A DNA stretch of 64,000 nucleotides from Enemella evansiae (GCF_002250705.1 NZ_NMVP01000023.1:1-64000); one strand, 5' to 3'; positions 39,401 through 47,735 are shown, counted from the stretch's first letter. The notes: generated from the sequence alone by a model not told the origin. Made by a program: numbers and translations.

Positions 39401-42400
39401 CCGACGGAGTTGCTGATCGTCGTCGCGCTGTAGTCGGGCGCCACCGTGCCGGTGACGGTCAGGGTGGCCGCCTGGCCCGGGCCCAGGTCACCGATCGCAC
39501 AGTTGGTCGGGTCCGGGCAGGGTTGCCCGTTCGGCAGCAGCAGCTGGCCGTTGGTCAACCCGGCGGGCAGCTGGTCGTTGACGCTGACCGCACGCGCGGT
39601 CGAGGGCCCGGCGTTGCGGACCTCGATGGTCCAGATGATCGGCGAACCGGCGGTCACCTGCGCGGGGCCGGTCTTGGCGACCTGCAGGTCGGCGGACTCG
39701 CCGACGACGCCGTCGGCGGCGCCGGTGTTGTTCTGCTCGATCGGGTCGCGGGTGTCGCTGGTCGCGGTGGCGGTGTTACGGAATCGGTCGTCGAAGCTCT
39801 GGCTGACGGTGCCGGTGATCCGGATCGTCCGGCTGGCGCCGACGGCCAGGTCGCCGAAGCCGCAGGCCACGTCCTGGCCGGTGACGGTGCAGGCGGGGTC
39901 GTCGACGGTGATCCCGCTGATCTGGGTGGGGACCGGGTCGGTCAGGCGTGCGTTCCGCGCCACCGAGGGCCCGTTGTTGGTGAGGGTCACCTCGAAGGTG
40001 ATCGGCGCCCCGGCGACCACCGGGCCGACGATCTTCTTGTCCACCTCGAGATCGGCGGCGGCGGCGACCGGGGTGGTGGTGCTGGTCGAGTTGTCGGCGC
40101 CGTCGCCCTCGGGGGTCTGCGAGGAGACCTGGGCGGCGTTGGTGAGGTCGGCACCGGCGTAGTCGGCGGCCAGGGTGCCGGTGATCCGGAGCTGGCGTAC
40201 CTCACCGGTACCGAGGACGCCGATCGGGCAGGTCACCGTACCGCCGGTGATCTCGCACGAGGTGCCGTCGGGCAGGGTCGCGGTCGGGTTGACCAGACCG
40301 GCCGGCAACTGGTCGGTGACCTGTACGCCGACCGCGGCCGACGGGCCGTCGTTGCGGACGGTCAGCGTCCAGCCGACCGGCCGGCCCGCGGTGAAGGAGT
40401 CGGTGTCGGCGACCTTGGTGATCGACAGGTTCGCACTGCTGGTCACCTCGGTGGTCGTCGTGGCGGTGTTGTCGGCGCCGTTGGGGTCACCGGTCTGCGA
40501 GGCGACCGTGGCGGTGTTGGTGACCGGTTCGGTGCGGCCCTGGTCGATGGTACCGGTGACGGTGATCTCGGCGGTCGCGCTGGGCGCCAGGTCACCCACC
40601 CGGCAGGTCAGCGCACCGTTCTCGACCGCGCACGCGTTGCCGTTGAAGGTCGCGGTCGCGCCGTTGACACCGGCCGGGAGCGGGTCGGAGATGACGACCG
40701 CGCGGGCCACCGACGGGCCGGCGTTGCGGGCGGTCACGGTCCAGCTGATCGAGGTACCGGCGGTCGCGGTGGCCGGGCCGGTCTTGGTCACCGACAGGTC
40801 GGCGGCGGCATCCAGCGGCACGCTCGAGGTGGCCTCGTTGTTGCTCGGGTCCGGGTCGGGGGTGGTCGCGGTCACCGACGCGGTGTTGGCGATCTGGCCG
40901 GTCGCGTTCGGATCGACGGTGCCTGTGATCGTCATCGTGGCCGTGCCGCCGGCGGCGATCCGGTCCGCCGGGCAGGTGAAGGTGCCGTCGGTCAGCGTGC
41001 AGGCGGTGCCGTTGATGCTGGCGGTCGGGTTCTGGACACCGGCCGGGACGGCGTCCTTGATCTGTACGCCGGTGGCATCGGAGGGGCCGTTGTTCGTCAC
41101 GGTCACGGTCCAGCCGATCGCGCCGCCGGCGGTGGCCCGCGGGCTGGTCGGGGTCTTGGTCAGCGCCAGGTCCGCGCTGCCGCCGACGGGTTTGGTGACG
41201 GCGCCGGAGTTGCTCTCGGTGTTGGGATCCGGGGTGGTGCTGGTCGCGGTGGCCCGGTTGGTCAGGTCGCCGCTGAAGTCGGGGTTGACCACGCCGTCCA
41301 CCCGGACGGTGATCTGGTTGCCGTCGCCGGGGGCGAGATCGCCGAGCCGGCAGTCGAGACCGCCCTGCGGGTTGACCGCGCAGGTGCCCGCATCGGGCGT
41401 ACCGCCGGTGATCCGGACGCCGGCCGGGGCCGGGTCGCTCAACGTGATCGCGCGGGCGGTGGAGGGTCCGGCGTTACGGACCGTGACCTGCCAGGAGATC
41501 GGCGCGCCGGCGACCGGGTTGGCGGTCAGCAGGGTTTTGGTGACCGAGACATCGGCGCTGCTGCCGACGGTTCCGGTGGCGTCGTCGGTGGCCGGGTCGG
41601 ACGGGGTCTGCGAGGTCGCGGTCGCGGAGTTCGCGATCTGGGTGCCGTCGGGGGTGTCGGCGGGGATCCGCACGGTCAGGGTGATCGTGCGCACCTCGCC
41701 GGCCCCGACCCCGACGCTGGCGAAGTCGCAGGTGAGCGTCGTCGGCGTACCGCTGGGCGTACAGGTCCCGCCGCCGTCCGCGGTCGCGGACACGTATTCG
41801 GCCGGGGCCTGGATGGTATCGGTCACCCGCACCCCGCGGGCCACCGACGGGCCATCGTTGCCGACGGTGATCCGATAGGTGGCGGTGCCGCCGGCGACCA
41901 CCGGCCCGCTGGTGAGTTCCTTGTTGATGGTCAGCTTCGCGGCCTCACCGATCTGGTCGGTGGTCGTCGAGCTGTTGTTGTCGGAGTTCGGGTCGGTGGT
42001 GGTGGTCGCGACCCGGGCGGTGTTGGTCAGTGTCTGGCCGGTGCTCTGCGGATCGAGCTGGTAGCGGACCAGGATGGTGATCGACTGACCGGGGGCCATG
42101 TCACCGAGGACACAGGTCATGTCCGGACTCTGGGTCGGGTCGGAGCAGGAGCCGGAGCTGGGCACGGCGTCGATATAGCTGGTGCCGGCCGGGGTCGGGT
42201 CGGTGGCGATGACGCCGCGGGCCGTCGACGGGCCGTTGTTGGTGACGGTCAGCTCGTAGCGCATCAGACCGCCGGCGATCGGCGTACTGGCCGAACGCTT
42301 GACCATCGACACGTCGGCGACGCTGTCGACGGTGCTGTTCACCGTCGACTGCCGGGTTCCCGCACCCGGGGTGGTCGAGCTGACCGAGGCGGTGTTCGTG

Positions 42401-45400
42401 ATTGTCGAACCGGCTTCGACCGCCGGATCGGCCACGGCCTCGACGACGACGGTACGCGAGGTGCCGGCCGCCACCGTGCCGAAGTCGCAGCGCAGATCCT
42501 GGCCGGTGAGCTGGCAGGCCGGATCGCTGACACCGACGGGGCGCACCTGCGCCGGGAAGGGATCGGTGAGCACCACCGCGGCGGCATCGGACGGGCCGGC
42601 GTTGGCGACGATGACCTTGTACGCGATGGTGCTGCCGGCCACCACCCGCTGCGGCGCTTCCTTGCGGATCCGCAGGTCGGCGGACTGGCTGATGTCGGCG
42701 GTCACCTCGGCGGTGTTGTTCGCGGTGTTCGGATCGGGGGTCTCGGTGGTGGCGGTGGCCACATTGCGCAGGCTGCCGGTGGCGTTGGAATCGACGGTGC
42801 CGGTCACGGTGATCCGCACCACGTCCTTGGCGGCGATCACCGGGCGGCTACAACTCACCGTCTGGCCGGTGACGGTGCAGGGCTGGCCGGCGATGGTTGC
42901 CGAAGCGATCCGGAAGGAGCTCGGGAGCTGATCGGTGACCACCAGGTTGCTGGCATCGGAGGGACCGTTGTTGGTCGCGGTGATCACGTAGCTGGCCGTG
43001 CCGCCGGCGACCAGCGGCGAGGGGCTGACCGTCTTGGCCAGCGCGATGTCCGCCTGGGCGGCGACGACCACCCGCGCCGAGCTGGTGTTGTTGGCTGCAT
43101 TGGTATCGGTGGTCGAGGTCTGCACCTGGGCGGTGGCGGTGATGGTCGTACCCGGCGGTACCGAGTTGTCGACCAGCGCCCGCAGGGTGATCGGCGGCAG
43201 CGTCTGGCCCGGCTGCAGCGTTCCGACGTTGCAGGTGACGGTGGTGCCGGTGACGACGCAGGCGCCGCCGGCGGAGCCGGCGACCGGGGTCATCCCCGGC
43301 GGCACCTGCCCGGTGACGACCACGTTCTGCGCGGTCGAGGGACCGTTGTTGCCGATCACCAGCTGGAAGGTGGCCTCCGCGCCGGCATTCACCGTCTGGG
43401 TGTCGGGAGTGAGGGTGACGAAGACGTCGGCCCGACCGGTGACGGTGCTGGTCGAGGTGGAGGTGTTGTTGCTCGAGGTCGGATCGTCGGGGGTGGTCGC
43501 GGTGACCGTGGCGGTGTTGCTGGAGGTACCGCGGGCATCGGCGGCGACCCGGCCGACGATGGTGATCGTGGTGCTGCCGGGCTCAAGATTGCTGATGGTG
43601 CAGGTTACCGTCTGCCCGGAGGTGCTGCAGGGGGAACTGCTGGAGACGAAGCTGACCCCGCTCGGCAGGGTGTCGGTGACCCGTACGCCGGTGGCCGCGG
43701 ACGGCCCGTTGTTGGTGACCTGCAGGGTGTAGGTGACCTGTTCCCCCGCGACCAGGGTGCCGTTGCCGCTGGTGGTCTTGACGATCGACAGGTCGGCCTG
43801 CTGGCCGCCGCTCGCGGTGTAGGTGGAGGTGTTGTTGCCCGGCACCGGGTCCGGGGTGCTGGAGGACACCTGTGCGGTGTTGGTGAGCGGACCGGAGCCG
43901 CCGGCCGGGGTCTGCACCCGGATGCTGACCGAGGCGGTCTGCTGGGGTGCCAGGTCGCCGACCTGGCAGGTGACGGTCCGCCCGTTGATCGTGCAGCCGC
44001 TGCTCGCCGAGACGAAGGTCACCCCGTCCGGCAGGGTGTCGGTGATCACCGCATTCCGGGCCGTCGAGGGCCCGTTGTTCAGCACCGAGAGGTTGTAGGT
44101 GATGGCATCGCCGTAGTTGAACTGGGCCGGGCTCTGGGTCTTGCTGAGCTGCAGATCCGCGCTGGTGGTCGGGGTCACGGTCACCGAACCGGTGTTGTTG
44201 CCCTGGTTCGGGTCCGCGGTGTCGGAGGTCGCGGTGGCGGTGTTGGTCATCGCGGCCTGCCGGTCGGCGGCGACCAGATAGGTGGTGGTCACGGTGACCG
44301 AGGCGCCGGCGGCGATGGTGCCGATCTGGCAGGTCACCGTGCCGGTACCGGAGCAACTGCCCTGGCTGGTGGTTGAGGACACGAACGTCAACCCGGTGGT
44401 CGACGGGTCGTTCAGCGTCACGTTGGCGGCATCGGAGGGGCCGTTGTTGGTGATCTTGATGCTGAACCGGACCTGCTGTCCGGCCACCACCGGATTGGTG
44501 AGCACGGTCTTGACGACCTGCAGGTCCGCCTGCGGGGCGATCGTGACGGTGGCGCTGGCGGTGTTGTTGGCCGCGTTCGGGTCGGTGGTGGTGCTGGAGA
44601 CCCGGCCGGTGTTGACCAACTGGCCGCTCGGCGTACTCGCCGCGACCTTGGCGACGATGGTGATCGGGATGCTCGCCCCGACCGCCAGCGAGTTGGCCTG
44701 ACAGGTGATGGTGCCGCTGGACTCGGTGCAGGTGGTGCCCGCGGGCGCGGTGGCCGAGACATAGCTCATCCCGGTCGGCAGCACGTCGGTGATCTTGACC
44801 GCGCTGGCCACCGAGGGCCCGGCATTGGCGGCGGTCAGGGTGTAGGTGACGTTGTTGCCGGGTGCGACGGTGGTCGGGCTCGCGGTCTTGGTCAGGCTGA
44901 CATCGGCGGCGGTGGTCACCCCGGTCTGCACGGTCGCGGTGTCATTGGTGCTGTTGTAGTCGGACGTGGTCGAACTCACTGTCGCGGTGTTCACCTGGGC
45001 CGTCGTCACATCCGGCGAGATCGTCGTCGTGATCGGCACGGTGACGCTCGCCCCGTTCGCGAGCGAGCCCACCACACAGGTCACGTATCTGCCGGACACC
45101 GAACAACTCGTCCCCGCGGGTGGCGCCGAGGAGACATAGGTGGTCCCTGCGGGGAGCGTGTCGACGAACTGGACGCCGGTGGCCGTGCTCGGGCCGTTGT
45201 TGGTGACGGTCACGTTGTAGGTGACGTTGCTGCCCGCGGTCTGGGTGGTGGGCGTTGAGGTCTTGCTGATCGCCAGGTCGGCGGCCGGTGCGACGGGGGT
45301 ACTGACGCGGCCGGACAACGAGGTCTTGGCGCTGCCATCCCGGTCGGTGTACGCCACCGAGGCCTGGTTGGTGATCGTCTGCTCGGCCCCGGTGGGCAGA

Positions 45401-46404
45401 ATCCTGGCGCGGAACTTGGTCGTGACCGCCGCTCCGGGCTCGATGATCCCGCCGCTCGTGCCGGTGGCACCCTCGCCGACGTTGAACCGGACGGCATTGT
45501 TCGCGTAACTGCCGACGTCGCCGTCGACGGCGTCGGTCTTGGTACCGGTCTGGCCGGCGGTGGGGCTCGCGGTGACCGACAGCGTCCCCGGGACGTAGGC
45601 GGTGTTGGTCGGGATCTGATCGGTGATCACGCTGCCGGTCGCCGGGGACCCACCCTGGTTGGTGGTGGTCACCGTGTACTCCATGATGTCCCCGACCTGT
45701 GCGGGGCCGGAGGTCCGGCTGATGTTGGTCTGCGTCTTGGTGGTGACCAGGCAGGCGCCGGTACCGAAGCTGATGTTGTCGAGGAAGTTGCCGACCGACA
45801 ACGTCCCGCCCGAGGAGGAGACGGCCCGGAACGCGAAGCGGGTGGTGGTCTGCCCGGCGGGCACGACATAGGTGCCGGTGTACTTGCCCCAGGCGGTGTT
45901 CCCGTCCGTCATCTGGCGGGTGAAGTTCGGCGTGGCGCCGGGAGCGCCGAGATCGAGCGCCATCGTGTCGGTGCCCTGCCGGCCGCGGTGGTCGAGGCTG
46001 TAGTAGAGGGTCTGGCCGGGCGTGGTCGCGATGTCCTGGTAGAGCGTGGAGGGCTGGGTCGCGTTCAGCTCGGCGAACTGGCTGCCCGAAGAGGACGGCA
46101 CACCCAGGAATCCGGTCCGCCAGAGCTCGATCAGCTTGTCGCTGGCGGTGGTGGACCAACCGGGCACCGAGGTCTGCGGGAGCTGCGCGTTGCTGCTCGT
46201 GAGCACCGGTTGCTCGAAGCCGCCGTTGACGAGGGCGACGGTGTTCAGACAGGCAACCGGGTCCTGCCCGTCCGGACCGGGCGCGGCGTAGGCGGGGGTG
46301 CTCGGGATCGGCAGCAGGCCGGGCATCACGAGGGATGACGCAAGCACCAACCACGCAACCACCGGGTGGAGCTTGGTGGTCCGTCTGCGCTGGGGGTGAC
46401 GCAT
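30487..46404 (-). CDS. Giant sortase-anchored surface protein with about 40 DUF11 domains
   Basis: 5305 residues from ATG 46404 (MRHPQRRRTT, weak AAAGG ahead). Order: signal peptide (1-42), a jelly-roll-like domain (NGGFEQP near 60 to about 215, with HRGRQGTDTM), about 40 DUF11 Ig-like units of about 124 residues each opening with a variant of SADLSVTKT and containing NNGPS or NAGPS, then a Pro/Gly/Gln-rich wall-spanning tail and a sorting signal: MPNTG at 5269-5273, a hydrophobic stretch and RRRRRRG at the C-terminus. The LPxTG Leu is replaced by Met. Units 11-31 form three tandem copies of a seven-unit superrepeat. Such proteins act as adhesins or stalks; no binding partner is known. It is transcribed alone. 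The 16-kb frame has no stop, arguing that it is expressed and kept. Confidence 0.93.
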   Translation of the reverse strand: MRHPQRRRTTKLHPVVAWLVLASSLVMPGLLPIPSTPAYAAPGPDGQDPVACLNTVALVNGGFEQPVLTSSNAQLPQTSVPGWSTTASDKLIELWRTGFLGVPSSSGSQFAELNATQPSTLYQDIATTPGQTLYYSLDHRGRQGTDTMALDLGAPGATPNFTRQMTDGNTAWGKYTGTYVVPAGQTTTRFAFRAVSSSGGTLSVGNFLDNISFGTGACLVTTKTQTNISRTSGPAQVGDIMEYTVTTTNQGGSPATGSVITDQIPTNTAYVPGTLSVTASPTAGQTGTKTDAVDGDVGSYANNAVRFNVGEGATGTSGGIIEPGAAVTTKFRARILPTGAEQTITNQASVAYTDRDGSAKTSLSGRVSTPVAPAADLAISKTSTPTTQTAGSNVTYNVTVTNNGPSTATGVQFVDTLPAGTTYVSSAPPAGTSCSVSGRYVTCVVGSLANGASVTVPITTTISPDVTTAQVNTATVSSTTSDYNSTNDTATVQTGVTTAADVSLTKTASPTTVAPGNNVTYTLTAANAGPSVASAVKITDVLPTGMSYVSATAPAGTTCTESSGTITCQANSLAVGASIPITIVAKVAASTPSGQLVNTGRVSSTTTDPNAANNTASATVTIAPQADLQVVKTVLTNPVVAGQQVRFSIKITNNGPSDAANVTLNDPSTTGLTFVSSTTSQGSCSGTGTVTCQIGTIAAGASVTVTTTYLVAADRQAAMTNTATATSDTADPNQGNNTGSVTVTPTTSADLQLSKTQSPAQFNYGDAITYNLSVLNNGPSTARNAVITDTLPDGVTFVSASSGCTINGRTVTCQVGDLAPQQTASVSIRVQTPAGGSGPLTNTAQVSSSTPDPVPGNNTSTYTASGGQQADLSIVKTTSGNGTLVAGEQVTYTLQVTNNGPSAATGVRVTDTLPSGVSFVSSSSPCSTSGQTVTCTISNLEPGSTTITIVGRVAADARGTSSNTATVTATTPDDPTSSNNTSTSTSTVTGRADVFVTLTPDTQTVNAGAEATFQLVIGNNGPSTAQNVVVTGQVPPGMTPVAGSAGGACVVTGTTVTCNVGTLQPGQTLPPITLRALVDNSVPPGTTITATAQVQTSTTDTNAANNTSSARVVVAAQADIALAKTVSPSPLVAGGTASYVITATNNGPSDASNLVVTDQLPSSFRIASATIAGQPCTVTGQTVSCSRPVIAAKDVVRITVTGTVDSNATGSLRNVATATTETPDPNTANNTAEVTADISQSADLRIRKEAPQRVVAGSTIAYKVIVANAGPSDAAAVVLTDPFPAQVRPVGVSDPACQLTGQDLRCDFGTVAAGTSRTVVVEAVADPAVEAGSTITNTASVSSTTPGAGTRQSTVNSTVDSVADVSMVKRSASTPIAGGLMRYELTVTNNGPSTARGVIATDPTPAGTSYIDAVPSSGSCSDPTQSPDMTCVLGDMAPGQSITILVRYQLDPQSTGQTLTNTARVATTTTDPNSDNNSSTTTDQIGEAAKLTINKELTSGPVVAGGTATYRITVGNDGPSVARGVRVTDTIQAPAEYVSATADGGGTCTPSGTPTTLTCDFASVGVGAGEVRTITLTVRIPADTPDGTQIANSATATSQTPSDPATDDATGTVGSSADVSVTKTLLTANPVAGAPISWQVTVRNAGPSTARAITLSDPAPAGVRITGGTPDAGTCAVNPQGGLDCRLGDLAPGDGNQITVRVDGVVNPDFSGDLTNRATATSTTPDPNTESNSGAVTKPVGGSADLALTKTPTSPRATAGGAIGWTVTVTNNGPSDATGVQIKDAVPAGVQNPTASINGTACTLTDGTFTCPADRIAAGGTATMTITGTVDPNATGQIANTASVTATTPDPDPSNNEATSSVPLDAAADLSVTKTGPATATAGTSISWTVTARNAGPSVARAVVISDPLPAGVNGATATFNGNACAVENGALTCRVGDLAPSATAEITVTGTIDQGRTEPVTNTATVASQTGDPNGADNTATTTTEVTSSANLSITKVADTDSFTAGRPVGWTLTVRNDGPSAAVGVQVTDQLPAGLVNPTATLPDGTSCEITGGTVTCPIGVLGTGEVRQLRITGTLAADYAGADLTNAAQVSSQTPEGDGADNSTSTTTPVAAAADLEVDKKIVGPVVAGAPITFEVTLTNNGPSVARNARLTDPVPTQISGITVDDPACTVTGQDVACGFGDLAVGASRTIRITGTVSQSFDDRFRNTATATSDTRDPIEQNNTGAADGVVGESADLQVAKTGPAQVTAGSPIIWTIEVRNAGPSTARAVSVNDQLPAGLTNGQLLLPNGQPCPDPTNCAIGDLGPGQAATLTVTGTVAPDYSATTISNSVGVATPTADPDGGNNNDTSTVAVNRDANLSIAKTLTSGPLVPGTQETYSITVRNAGPSAADAATVADRLPAGLTVVGQPTTTAGTCTVEGQQVDCALGNLAPNATATIGVTVQVDPNLTGQVVNVASVTSTTPDGDTADNSATSTEPTAPSADVSVTKTLLTQNPVAGAPIAWEVVVRNAGPSTARAITLEDPAPAGARITGGTPDAGSCAVDAAGALSCQLGDIAPGAQVRVRVAGVVNSDFTGDLTNRATATGTTSDPNGDNNSDDATAPVANSADLALTKTATTERVTAGGPIGWTVTVTNNGPSDATGVRITDRLPAGVRNPTVTINGSPCALADGAYTCPVDRIAPGGTATVTIAGTVDPAATGEIANTASVTATTPDPNQGNNSGTATVPVDTTADVSVTKTGPATATAGTTISWTVTARNAGPSVARAVVVTDQIPAGVNGAAASVNGNQCAVQNGALTCPLGDLAPGATVEVTVTGTVDQARTEPVVNTATVASQTTDPNGADNTATTTTEVTASADVSITKPADSPTFTAGQPVGWTITVRNDGPSTATAVQVTDQLPAGLNNPTARIGDVDCQIAEGTVTCPIGTLDTGEVRQIRITGTLAADYAGTGVTNGAQITSQTPDPDAGDNTTSITTPVATSADLEVDKKIVGTVVAGAPITFEVTVTNNGPSVARAVTLTDPVPSQITGVAAYDPACTVAGQDVSCGLGDLAVGASRTIRITGTVSQSFSDRFTNTATATSTTPDPNEQNNSGSADGTVGESADVQITKTGPAQVTAGSPVSWTIEVRNAGPSTARTVTVADQLPAGLVGGRVLLPNGQPCADPSNCAIGDLTPGQTVTLTVTGTIAPDYADTTIRNSASASTPTADPDGGNNDATSVVTVNRDANLSISKALTTGPLVPGTQESYTITVRNAGPSTATGALVTDHLPDGLTVVGQPTASAGTCTVTGQQVSCDLGTVAPNATVAIQVAVQVDPNLTGDVVNVASVTGTTPDGNTGDNSATSTEPTAPAADLSVTKTLLTENPVAGAPVSWQITIRNAGPSTARGITLDDPAPTGVTITGGTPDAGSCAVNAAGALECQLGDLAPDNAITVRVDGTVGAGFTGQLTNRATTTSTTADPNPGNNSGDATSPVGGSADLALTKTATAERATAGGPIGWTVTVTNNGPSDATDVRITDAVPAGVTGASVSLNGVPCPVADGTFTCSIARVPARGTVTVQVTGTVDPGVTGELVNTAEVSAGTNDPDSGNNTGTSTVPIDTTANVSVTKTGPATATAGTSVSWTVTARNAGPSVARAVLVSDQIPAGISGATATVNGAQCAIADGALTCPLGDLAPGASVEITVTGTIDQGRTEPVVNTATVGSQTTDPNGDDNTATTTTEVTSSANLSVSKVADAGTFTAGQAAGWTITARNNGPSTAVGVQLTDQLPAGLVNPTATLSDGTACQIAGGTVTCPIGTLATGDSRQLRITGTLAADYAGAEVANTARIESQTPDPTPDDNTSTATTPAAASADLEVDKKIVGSVVAGAPITFEVTVTNNGPSLARAVTLTDPVPSQVGGITVDDPACTVTGRDVSCGFGDLAVGASRTIRITGTVGQNFDTGFTNTSTATSATPDPIQQNNSGSADGTVGESADVQVTKTGPAEVVAGAPVTWTIEVRNAGPSTARTVSVADQLPAGLVDGRVVLPNGQPCADPANCAIGDLTPGQTVTLTVTGTVAPDYAGTAIRNSVGISSPTADPDGGNNNDTSTVAVTRNADLSIAKQLTTGPLVPGTEERYTITVRNGGPSTAEGVTVADRLPAGLSVVGEPTASAGQCTMTGQQLDCALGTIAPNATVTIEVTVRVDANLTGDVVNVASVTGTTPDGNTGDNSATSTEPTTPQADLTITKTGSATVVAGQPISWTLRVQNAGPSFATGVTVRDELPAGLTGATVRTDQGQCRIDAGGPSGTVNCDLGTVGVGDDVTITVMVDAGVSAAYTGQQLVNTATVTSPTPEPNPGGDDGRSDDATTTVTRDADLSITKTHDPGAAVIPGAPGPEGLATWTLIVTNDGPSTARNTTVTDSLPAGLSDVTFQTPDGVACTPTGACALGELQPGQTVRITVSGRLPADYADQQVINRASVGSEDPDGEGSDNTSTDAIPVSPSSDVQVTKTGPAQVVAGTQIAWELRVANNGPSTATGVVLTDRIPAGLGNPQVTAPAGMTCAITDGLLTCRANGPLAPGDANALTVRLTADVPADRLEPITNTAEVTSGSFDGTGDNNTATTTTEVTGSADLSVAKAINTEVVKNGRVTAGQPVAWTITVRNDGPSVARTVTLTDLAPAAVRDLTLTSSQGTCTANRCDLGDLAPGRTVTIQVRGTLDPDATGTLVNTAEVGSPTSDPDPGDNRDDADPITIGRSADLSITKTADPSPAVPGAQLRYTLTVRNAGPSTAQQATVTDVLPTGLQNPQVDDQRCTITGGVLDCDLGTVPAGVSQVITVTGTVAVDQQGDLSNTASVSSPDPDPNPGNNSSNVGTPTAPANLSITKTASAAQVNPGGDLTWTLTVRNAGPGPARRVAVTDTLPAGVEVTSVTPSTGTCTPVQGQVLTCDPGVIAADGTMTITIAAKVSERALGALTNSATVTSPDDPNPGDNTAQVTTPVVATADLSVTKKVVSGGTVAGEPAGWELTVRNDGPAAAVGVRLHDTLPAGVTNPTLGPVPDGVTCAITGNAVDCTAAQLAAGTDFTVTVNATVAPATRGELSNAASVTSDTRDPDPADNTGTTTSTVTGKSNVAVTKTASSGAVTVGDQVRYTITATGSGPSTATGVTVTEQLPGGATVLEARTGTGRYQQGTWTIGDLAPGQTATLELVVRLDRAGQAANSVRIAAVEDPAGDDNSATATVTVNDKPVPPTNPPTTQPPTNPGQPPTTQPPGPGQPPTGPGQPPYPLPPGQPGQPPMPNTGNDWELWQLLLAFGMLPAGVALIAIGRRRRRRG
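33763..41559 (-). repeat. Three tandem 2.6-kb superrepeats inside the adhesin gene
   Basis: Copies at 38956-41559, 36361-38955 and 33763-36360 (2604, 2595 and 2598 bp). Each encodes seven DUF11 units with the same order of opening motifs: SVTKTLL, LALTKT, TKTGPATATAG, a VAD/PAD unit, LEVDKKIVG, TKTGPA, then a SIAKTL, SISKAL or SIAKQL unit with GPLVPGT. Units outside this block do not follow that order. Confidence 0.9.
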
Positions 46405-46573
46405 GGTGGAGCCTTTCGACCGGCCCGGGGGCGGTCCGTAAGGTGCCCACCCCCAAAGGCACACTTGCCGGCGAGCTTAGCCACTGGTCGACATTTCTGC
46501 ACCCCCTGATGTCAACCCGCGGTGGAAGGTTGGGCACCGCCACCGGCGAGGGCGCCCCGGTAACGTGAGGTCC

Positions 46574-47641
46574 GTGACCGGACTGACGCTGACCATCGAC
46601 GCCGACCGCTGGCGGGCGTACGCCCGTGGCCTCACCGAACGGATTCCGGGACTGGTCCCGGTCGCGAAGGGCAATGGCTACGGCTTCGGCCTGCAGCGCC
46701 TGGCGGCCGAGGCGACCGCACTCGGCCTGGACACCCTGGCCGTCGGTACCCCCACCGAGGCCGCGGCGATCAAGGAGCATTTCGCCGGCGACATCGTGAT
46801 CCTGCTGCCCTGGGAGCCGAACGATCCGCATGCGGTCGAGCAGGCCCGCGATCCGAGGGTGATCGTGACCGTCTCCCGGCTCACCGATCTGGAGGTGCTG
46901 GCCAACCTCGGGGGCGAGCGCCCGCGGGTACTCGTCGAGGTGCTGACCAGCATGCACCGCCACGGCCTGCCCAGCGAACACCTGCAGGCCGTCCAGGCCT
47001 GGCAGGACTTCCTCCAGCTCGAGGGCTGGACGGTGCATCTGCCGATGGCCGCGAACGGCTCCGGCTACCGTGGCAACCGCACCGAGGCGGAGACCCTGGC
47101 GCGGATGGCGCGCGATGTGGCGCCGGCGCCGATCTGGTTCTCCCATCTCGACGACGCCGACTATCTGGCGCTGGCGGCCGAGCTCGGTGAGGGGCAGACC
47201 CGGCTGCGGATCGGTACCCGGTTGTGGCTGGGTGATCCGGCGGCGCTGCGGGTGACCGCGACCGTGCTGGACGTGCACCCGGTGAAGCGGGGCCAGCGGA
47301 TCGGCTACTGGCAGCGGCCCACGGTCACCGACGGCTATGTCGTGGTGGTCTCCGGCGGTACCGCGAACGGGATCGGCCTGGAGGCGCCGAGCGTGGCCAA
47401 GAACGTCCGCCAGCGGGCGATCTCCTTCGCCACCGGCGGCCTGGAGGCGGCCGGCCTGGCGCTCTCCCCCTACACCATCGGCGGCGCCAAGCGCTGGTTC
47501 GTCGAACCCCCGCACATGCAGTCCTCGCTCGTCTTCGTCCCCGCCAAGGTCGAGCCGCCTCAGGTCGGCGAAGAGATCCCGGTCGAAGTACGCAACACCA
47601 TCGCCACTTTCGATCACGTGGTGACCCCCGACGCTGGCTGA
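46574..47641 (+). CDS. Alanine racemase-fold PLP protein
   Basis: 355 residues from GTG 46574. The PLP-binding Lys is at about 32 in VPVAKGNGYGFG, the fold-III motif of alanine racemases. The rest (VLTSMHRHGLP, PMAANGSGYRGNR, IGTRLWLGD, YWQRPTV) fits a divergent actinobacterial branch. Family members interconvert L- and D-alanine for peptidoglycan; divergent ones may use other amino acids. I do not see the usual C-terminal Tyr motif clearly, so the exact substrate is open. FemX at 28556 and this gene both point to wall synthesis but are not an operon. Confidence 0.8.
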   Translation: MTGLTLTIDADRWRAYARGLTERIPGLVPVAKGNGYGFGLQRLAAEATALGLDTLAVGTPTEAAAIKEHFAGDIVILLPWEPNDPHAVEQARDPRVIVTVSRLTDLEVLANLGGERPRVLVEVLTSMHRHGLPSEHLQAVQAWQDFLQLEGWTVHLPMAANGSGYRGNRTEAETLARMARDVAPAPIWFSHLDDADYLALAAELGEGQTRLRIGTRLWLGDPAALRVTATVLDVHPVKRGQRIGYWQRPTVTDGYVVVVSGGTANGIGLEAPSVAKNVRQRAISFATGGLEAAGLALSPYTIGGAKRWFVEPPHMQSSLVFVPAKVEPPQVGEEIPVEVRNTIATFDHVVTPDAG

Positions 47642-47735
47642 GCGAGCGAGGAACGAGCGAGTCGAAGCCACCCGAGACGCTCATCGAGTAGCAACCCCGG
47701 CAGAGCGAAGCGGCGCCGGGGTTGCGTGTCGAGAT
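47638..47735. repeat. Modular hairpin repeat between convergent genes, terminator-like
   Basis: Starts gctgagcgagcgag and gagcgagtcgaagcc, then acgctcatcgagtagc, an inner stem gcaaccccgg/ccggggttgc (47691-47725), and gtgtcgagatgag. The gap 47642-47818 holds nothing else obvious. Confidence 0.8.

Noticed and set aside
33334..44376. Plus-strand frames of about 1800 residues opposite the adhesin (33334-38751 and 39130-44376)
   Set aside because: They are antisense images of the DUF11 coding strand, caused by its third-position GC bias. They are Arg/Gly/Asp-rich, have no domains and no ribosome sites, and their repeats mirror the real gene.
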